A DNA stretch of 64,000 nt from Xenopus tropicalis. Lineage: Eukaryota > Chordata > Amphibia > Anura > Pipidae. The notes beneath the pieces are model-generated. The model ran no database searches. It was given only the letters and a program-made list of their open reading frames with translations, and was not told where the DNA came from. Positions 55,101-61,100 of the stretch are shown one piece after another (position 1 is the first letter of the stretch; every line of letters begins with the position of its first letter). Both the position numbers and the translations under genes were made by a program. The stretch spans positions 147,136,243 through 147,200,242 of the forward strand of contig NC_030679.2 in assembly GCF_000004195.4 (NCBI RefSeq), given 5' to 3'.

Positions 55101-58100
55101 CCTTCCCACTGAGCCGTGACTCATTCCCAAACGCTTGCTTCTTTACTGAAAGGTACAAAATATTCTCTGCAAACTGGAATTTTCCCTCATTTTCTGGCGA
55201 GTTTCCAAAAAAAGACCCAAGAATAATACCTTTACCCTTTGCTTTCTAAACAAGCACTCATTGGCTTCTGACTGTGCCTCAAGGGGGCGCAAATAACAAA
55301 CTCCCATTGCTTTCTATTTGCCGGGCAGCACGGTGCCTTGGGGTTTTTCAGATGAAAGGCATTGCAAATGGCCAGGCTAAAAGCGTATTATTGCTCAGCA
55401 CAATGGCCAAACGATTGCAGAGATGTCTTTCCATGGGAACCGCGGCAGTGATGCTCGGATAGAACACGCACAGCTCTCCATCTTACTAAGTGCTTGGCCA
55501 CGCTGGGGGGTATCAGAGGCTACCCAAAGTGATAGCCTCTTATCTGCATCTTCAGACACTGTATTTAAAGTCTACAATTAGGCTTATGTTTGGGGTCCCA
55601 TAAAGGGTCTTCAATCTGGGGGGCGCCTATGCCTAGGGCCAAACGACCAAATTAGCCTGATATGACCACCCAGTTACCGTCGGTTTACCGACGGAAAAAT
55701 CAAACCTGCATGATTGAGATCTGGCAGATTTCAGGCCAGATGTCAGTCGGGGAGTCCCGTCGCCTTTGCTGTGTATGGCCGCCTTTACTGTGTATGGCCG
55801 CCTTTACTGTGTATGGCCCCCTTTACTGAGTATGGCCGCCTTTACTGTGTATGGCCACCTTTACTGTGTATGGCCCCCTTTACTGAGTATGGCCGCCTTT
55901 ACTGTGTATGGCCACCTTTACTGAGTATGGCCACCTTTAGAGACGTCACCAGAAGAAAAAATTATTTTGAAGGACAGTTTTCTGAGGGGTGGTTCTTTAG
56001 TGCCACAGGGGCATTTATGCCAAGCCCCCTGTATAACCATGTGCATTGGGAAGCAAACAGTTGCGCTGATATAATGTGCCCTAGCCCTTACCCACAAGCT
56101 AGTTTCCCCATGGATATATGATAGATGTTACTTATACGCCATAGGCAAGTTGCTCTAGGACAAGGCTGGTTAATAAGAGGATGAGAATTGCCCCATGAAA
56201 GAGATTATATCTAAGCATATAAAGCCATACTGTAGATCCACTTAGGCCCAGCCCAACAGAGTATGTGCTGATTACCTGTGCCGGCATATTTGCTTCTACC
56301 CTCAGCCCCATGTGTGGGTCAAAGTAAACAGAAAGGGTACTCTGGGAAACGTCCGAGGCGAAACGATCGAGCACTGCGTCCAGCTCTTCTGTCCAGGCGT
56401 CCACTCTTAGCTGGCTTAGGACAAGCCTCTGCTTCAGATTGGGTTTCTGGGGAAAGAAAGGATCGAATCACATTACCCCTATAACTAAAAATGTACTGAG
56501 AAAGAATGGTCTGGGCACATTTCCCACAACCCCTAAGCAGCCCAGAACACACTGAGCATGTGCGGTGCCGCTGACACACAACAGAGGGCCTAACAAGAGC
56601 CAAGATGGGGAGCTGCTGGGGATGACTTTGAAGGCCTGGATCATTACTGGTAAAGGGCTGCTGCACCTCTGGGCTGTATGTCCAGAATATAAAATATTTC
56701 TGTTCTAGCCATTTTGAAGGCGGGGGGGGGGTTCACCTTTAAATTAACTTAGTATGTTATAGAATGGCCAATTCTTTGTCACTTTTCAATTGGTTTTCAT
56801 TTTTTAATTTTAATAGTTTTTAAATTATTCCTCTTCTGACTGTTTCCAACTTTCAAATGGGGGTCACTGACCCTGGCAGCCAAAAACGATTGCTCTGTGA
56901 GGCTCCAGTTTTATTGTTATTGTTACTTATTATTACAGCCCTCTCTGCTAATTCAGGTTCAAGACTAAAGAATTTCTGTGACAGGTTTGTACCTGGCCCG
57001 TTAGACTCAAGGCACCAAACAGGAGTAAAGGAGGCCAAACACAGTAAGATTTGCTCGCTTGGCGAGGTCACCAAGTGAGCAGATCTTCTCCCAATATCCC
57101 CACCTATGGGCAAATTTGGTCGTTTGGCCCTGGGGGGCGGGTAAAGGTGCCTGTCGGGTCGGGGGCCGCATCAACGAGCCGATGTGGTCCCTGATCTGAC
57201 AAAAAATCAAACCTGCCTGATTGAGATCTGCCCGATCTCAGATCCGATGTTAGTGCCCATAAACGGGCCGATAAGCTGCCAAATTGGTCTAAAGGACCAA
57301 TATCTGCAGCTGGGATCGGCCCATGTATGGCCACCTTAATGCGAGTGCTGATACACTACAATAAGTGAGCCCTGGGACTAGAGCTGGCCACAGGTAAGGC
57401 TCCCAAAATGCAACAGACGGTGTTGCTCTGGATATCGGGTGAATTTGGTTGTTTGGCCTTGGGGGGCGGGTACAGGTGCCTGTCAGTTTGAGGGGCCGCA
57501 TCAACGAGCCGATGCAGTCCCTGATCTGACAAAAAATCAAACCTGCCTGATTGAGATCTGCCCAATTTCAGTCGGGCAGGCCCGACAGTAAGGCCCATAG
57601 ACGGCCCGATAAGCTGCCAAATTGGTCTAAAGGACCAATATCTGCAGCTGGGATCGGCCCGTGTATGGGCACTTTAACACACCATAATGCGAGTGCTGAT
57701 ACACTACAATAAGTGAGCCCTGGGACTAGAGCTGGCCACAGGTAAGGCTCTCATAATGCAACAGACGGTGTTGCTCTGGATATCGGGTGAATTTGGTCGT
57801 TTGGCCCTGGGGGGCGGGTAAAGGTGCCTGTCGGTTCGGGGGCTGCATCAACGAGCCAGTGCGGTCCCTGATCTAACAAAAAATCAAACCTGCCTGATTG
57901 AGATCTGCCCAATTTCAGTCGGGCAGGCCCGACGTTAGTGCCCATAGACGGGCGATAAGTTGCCTAATCGGTCTAAAGCACCAATATCTGCGCCTGGAAT
58001 CGGCCTGTGTATGGCCACCTTAATGCGAGTGCTGATACACTACAATAAGTGAGCCCCGGGACTAGACGTGGCCACAGGTAAGGCTCCCATAATGCAACAG

Positions 58101-61100
58101 ATGGCGTTGCTCTGGATATCGGGCGAATTTGGTCGTTTGGCCCTGGGGGGCGGGTACAGGTGCCTGTTGGTTCGGGGGCCGCATCAACGAGACAATGCGG
58201 TCCCTGATCAGACAAAAAATCAAACCTGCCTGATTGAGATTGGGCGAAATTGTCCGTTTGGCCCTGGGGGGCGGGTACAGGTGCCTGTCGGTTCGGGGGC
58301 CGCATCAACGAGCCAATGCAGTCCCTGATCTGACAAAACATCAAACCTGCCCGATTTCAGTCGGGCAGGCCCAACGTTAGTGCCCACAGACGGGCCGATA
58401 AGCTGCCAAATCAGTCTAAAGGACCAATATCTGCAGCTGGAATCGGCCCGTGTATGGGCACCTTAACACACCATAATGCGAGTGCTGATACACTACAATA
58501 AGTGAGCCCTGGGACTAGAGCTGGCCACAGGTAAGGCTCCCATAATGGAACATGGAGAGAGAAACATGGACTCGACTGGCAGCTGGAGGATGGGGCGTTA
58601 GACTGTGCCTGGGGACAGGGAGATAATAAGTTGCATTAAGGAGGTTAATATATATAAATATTCCTGCTGATATTGAGCAGAATTGTGCCTTTTTTGCCTT
58701 CCTGCGAGAACATTTGCAAAGTAATGATTTCATCTCGGTAACATCTGTTGTGTAAACATGTAAACACCGCGGCCAGATGCCTCTCGCAATTATCTGACGT
58801 CTCGACGCGGTGGGCAGAACAAGTTCCGACTCAGCACAAGCAGCAGAGTGAAAAAGCTTCCTGGGTGTGCTCAAAGTATTCTCCAGCCAGGAGATAGTGC
58901 TAATATCTGGTAAGGTGCACTGAGCACTAACACCCACTAACTGAATGATACTGATACATCTCAAACACTGAGCACTAACACCCATACTCTGTCTGCCCTA
59001 TGCAGCCTGTGTGTGCCATACTCTTCCTGCCCTATGCAGCTTGTGTGTGCCATACTCTGCCTGCCCTATGCTGCCTGATCGCGGATTGCAGAATGGCCAA
59101 AGTGTAAGGACTCGGACAAAGACTGTTAAACAAAGTGAAGCTGATTATCATTGCTTAAAACGTGTATATATATATATATATATATATGCTGCCATATTAC
59201 TGTGTGCCCACATATCCTGGTTCTGAATAAGATTTGACCTCACAGGACTCACTTACCCACATAAGAATGGAAAGAAAGAGGCATCTATTGGCTGATTCCC
59301 TGGCCCCACCCACTGTGCCCCCATACATATCCCTAAATGCCTCTACTCAGATACTGAGAGCTCTGCATCAGCCATGCTGCAACACTAAAAACAATTAAGC
59401 AATTACCATGATAAACTGCCGGCAGCACTGGGCCGGGGAGCTGATACCCACTTACCAGATCCAAGTACTCCTCAATGGCCAGAGGCAAAGTGCTCTCCTT
59501 CCCCTCCGGCTCAGCGGCTTCTGTTAATAAAGATCAGAGCGTAAGTGGGAGTCACACCAACATTAACCCATTATTTCCCCAGTATCCCACATAGCCGGGC
59601 CTTATATATGTATATATGTGTGTGTGTACAGGTATGGGACCTGTTATCCAGAATGCTCGGGACTGAGGGCTTTCCTTATCAGAGATCTTTCCGTAATTTG
59701 GATCCCCATACCTTGAGTCTACTAAAAAATAATTTAAACATCATTTAAACCCAACAGTATTGCTAAACCTCCAATAAGGATTAATTATATCTTAGTTGGG
59801 ATCAAGTACAGGTACTGTTTTATTATTACAGAGAAAAGGGAATCATTTAACCATGAAATAAACCCAATAGGGCTGTTCTGCCCCCAATAAGGGGTAATTA
59901 TATCTTAGTTGGGATCAAGTACAGGTACTGTTTTATTATTACAGAGAAAAGGGAATCATTTAACCATTAAATAAACCCAATAGGGCTGTTCTGCCCCAAT
60001 AAGGGGTAATTATATCTTAGTTGGGATCAAGTACAGGTACTGTTTTATTATTACAGAGAAAAGGGAATCATTTAACCATGAAATAAACCCAATAGGGCTG
60101 TTCTGCCCCAATAAGGGGTAATTATATCTTAGTTGGGATCAAGTACAGGTACTGTTTTATTATTACAGAGAAAAGGGAATCATTTAACCATGAAATAAAC
60201 CCAATAGGGCTATTCTGCCCCAATAAGGGGTAATTATATCTTAGTTGGGATCAAGTACAGGTACTGTTTTATTATTACAGAGAAAAGGGAATCATTTAAC
60301 CATGAAATAAACCCAATAGGGCTGTTCTGCCCCAATAAGGGGTAATTATATCTTAGTTGGGATCAAGTACAGGTACTGTTTTATTATTACAGAAAAAAAA
60401 TCTTTTTTTTTTAAATTAGAATTATTTTCTTATAATGGAGTCTATGGGAGAAGGCCTTTCCGTAATTCGGAACTTTCTGGATAATGGCTTTCCAGATAAC
60501 AGATCCCATAATCCTGATCCCAGTTAGCAATAAAGCTCTTGGGGAGACAGTGGAACAGAACAAATCAAACCAAATACTCGCCCAGTTAATTTAAATTGGG
60601 TTGTTCACCTTTGAGTTAACTTTTAGTAGGATGCAGAGAGTATTCTGAGACAATTTGCAGTTGGTCTTCATTTTTTATTATTTATAGTTATTTCATTTTC
60701 AGTTCAGGAGCTCTCTAGTTTGGAGTTATTTGGTTGCTAGGGTCCAAATTACATTAGCAACCAGGGAGTGGTTTGGATGAGAGACTGGTATATGAATAGG
60801 AGAGGGACTGAATAGAAAAATAAAGAATAAAAAGTGACAGTAACAATAAAATTGTAGGATCACAGAGCAATAGTTTTTTTGCTGCCGGGGTCAGTGACCC
60901 CCATTTGAAAGCTGGAAAGAAGAAGAAGAAGGCAAATAATTTAAAAACTATAATAAATAAATAATGAAGACCAATTGAAAAGATGCTAGGAATAGGTCAT
61001 TTTATAACATACTAAACGTTATCTTAAAGGTGACCCCCCCCCAAGGCTGATTATGATTTCATTTTGACAGTCACGCAGTCGGCGTCTCGTTGCCACAAGG

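Noticed and set aside
59158..59190. AT microsatellite as a promoter TATA element
   Set aside because: A plain dinucleotide run in intron 2 with no transcription evidence.
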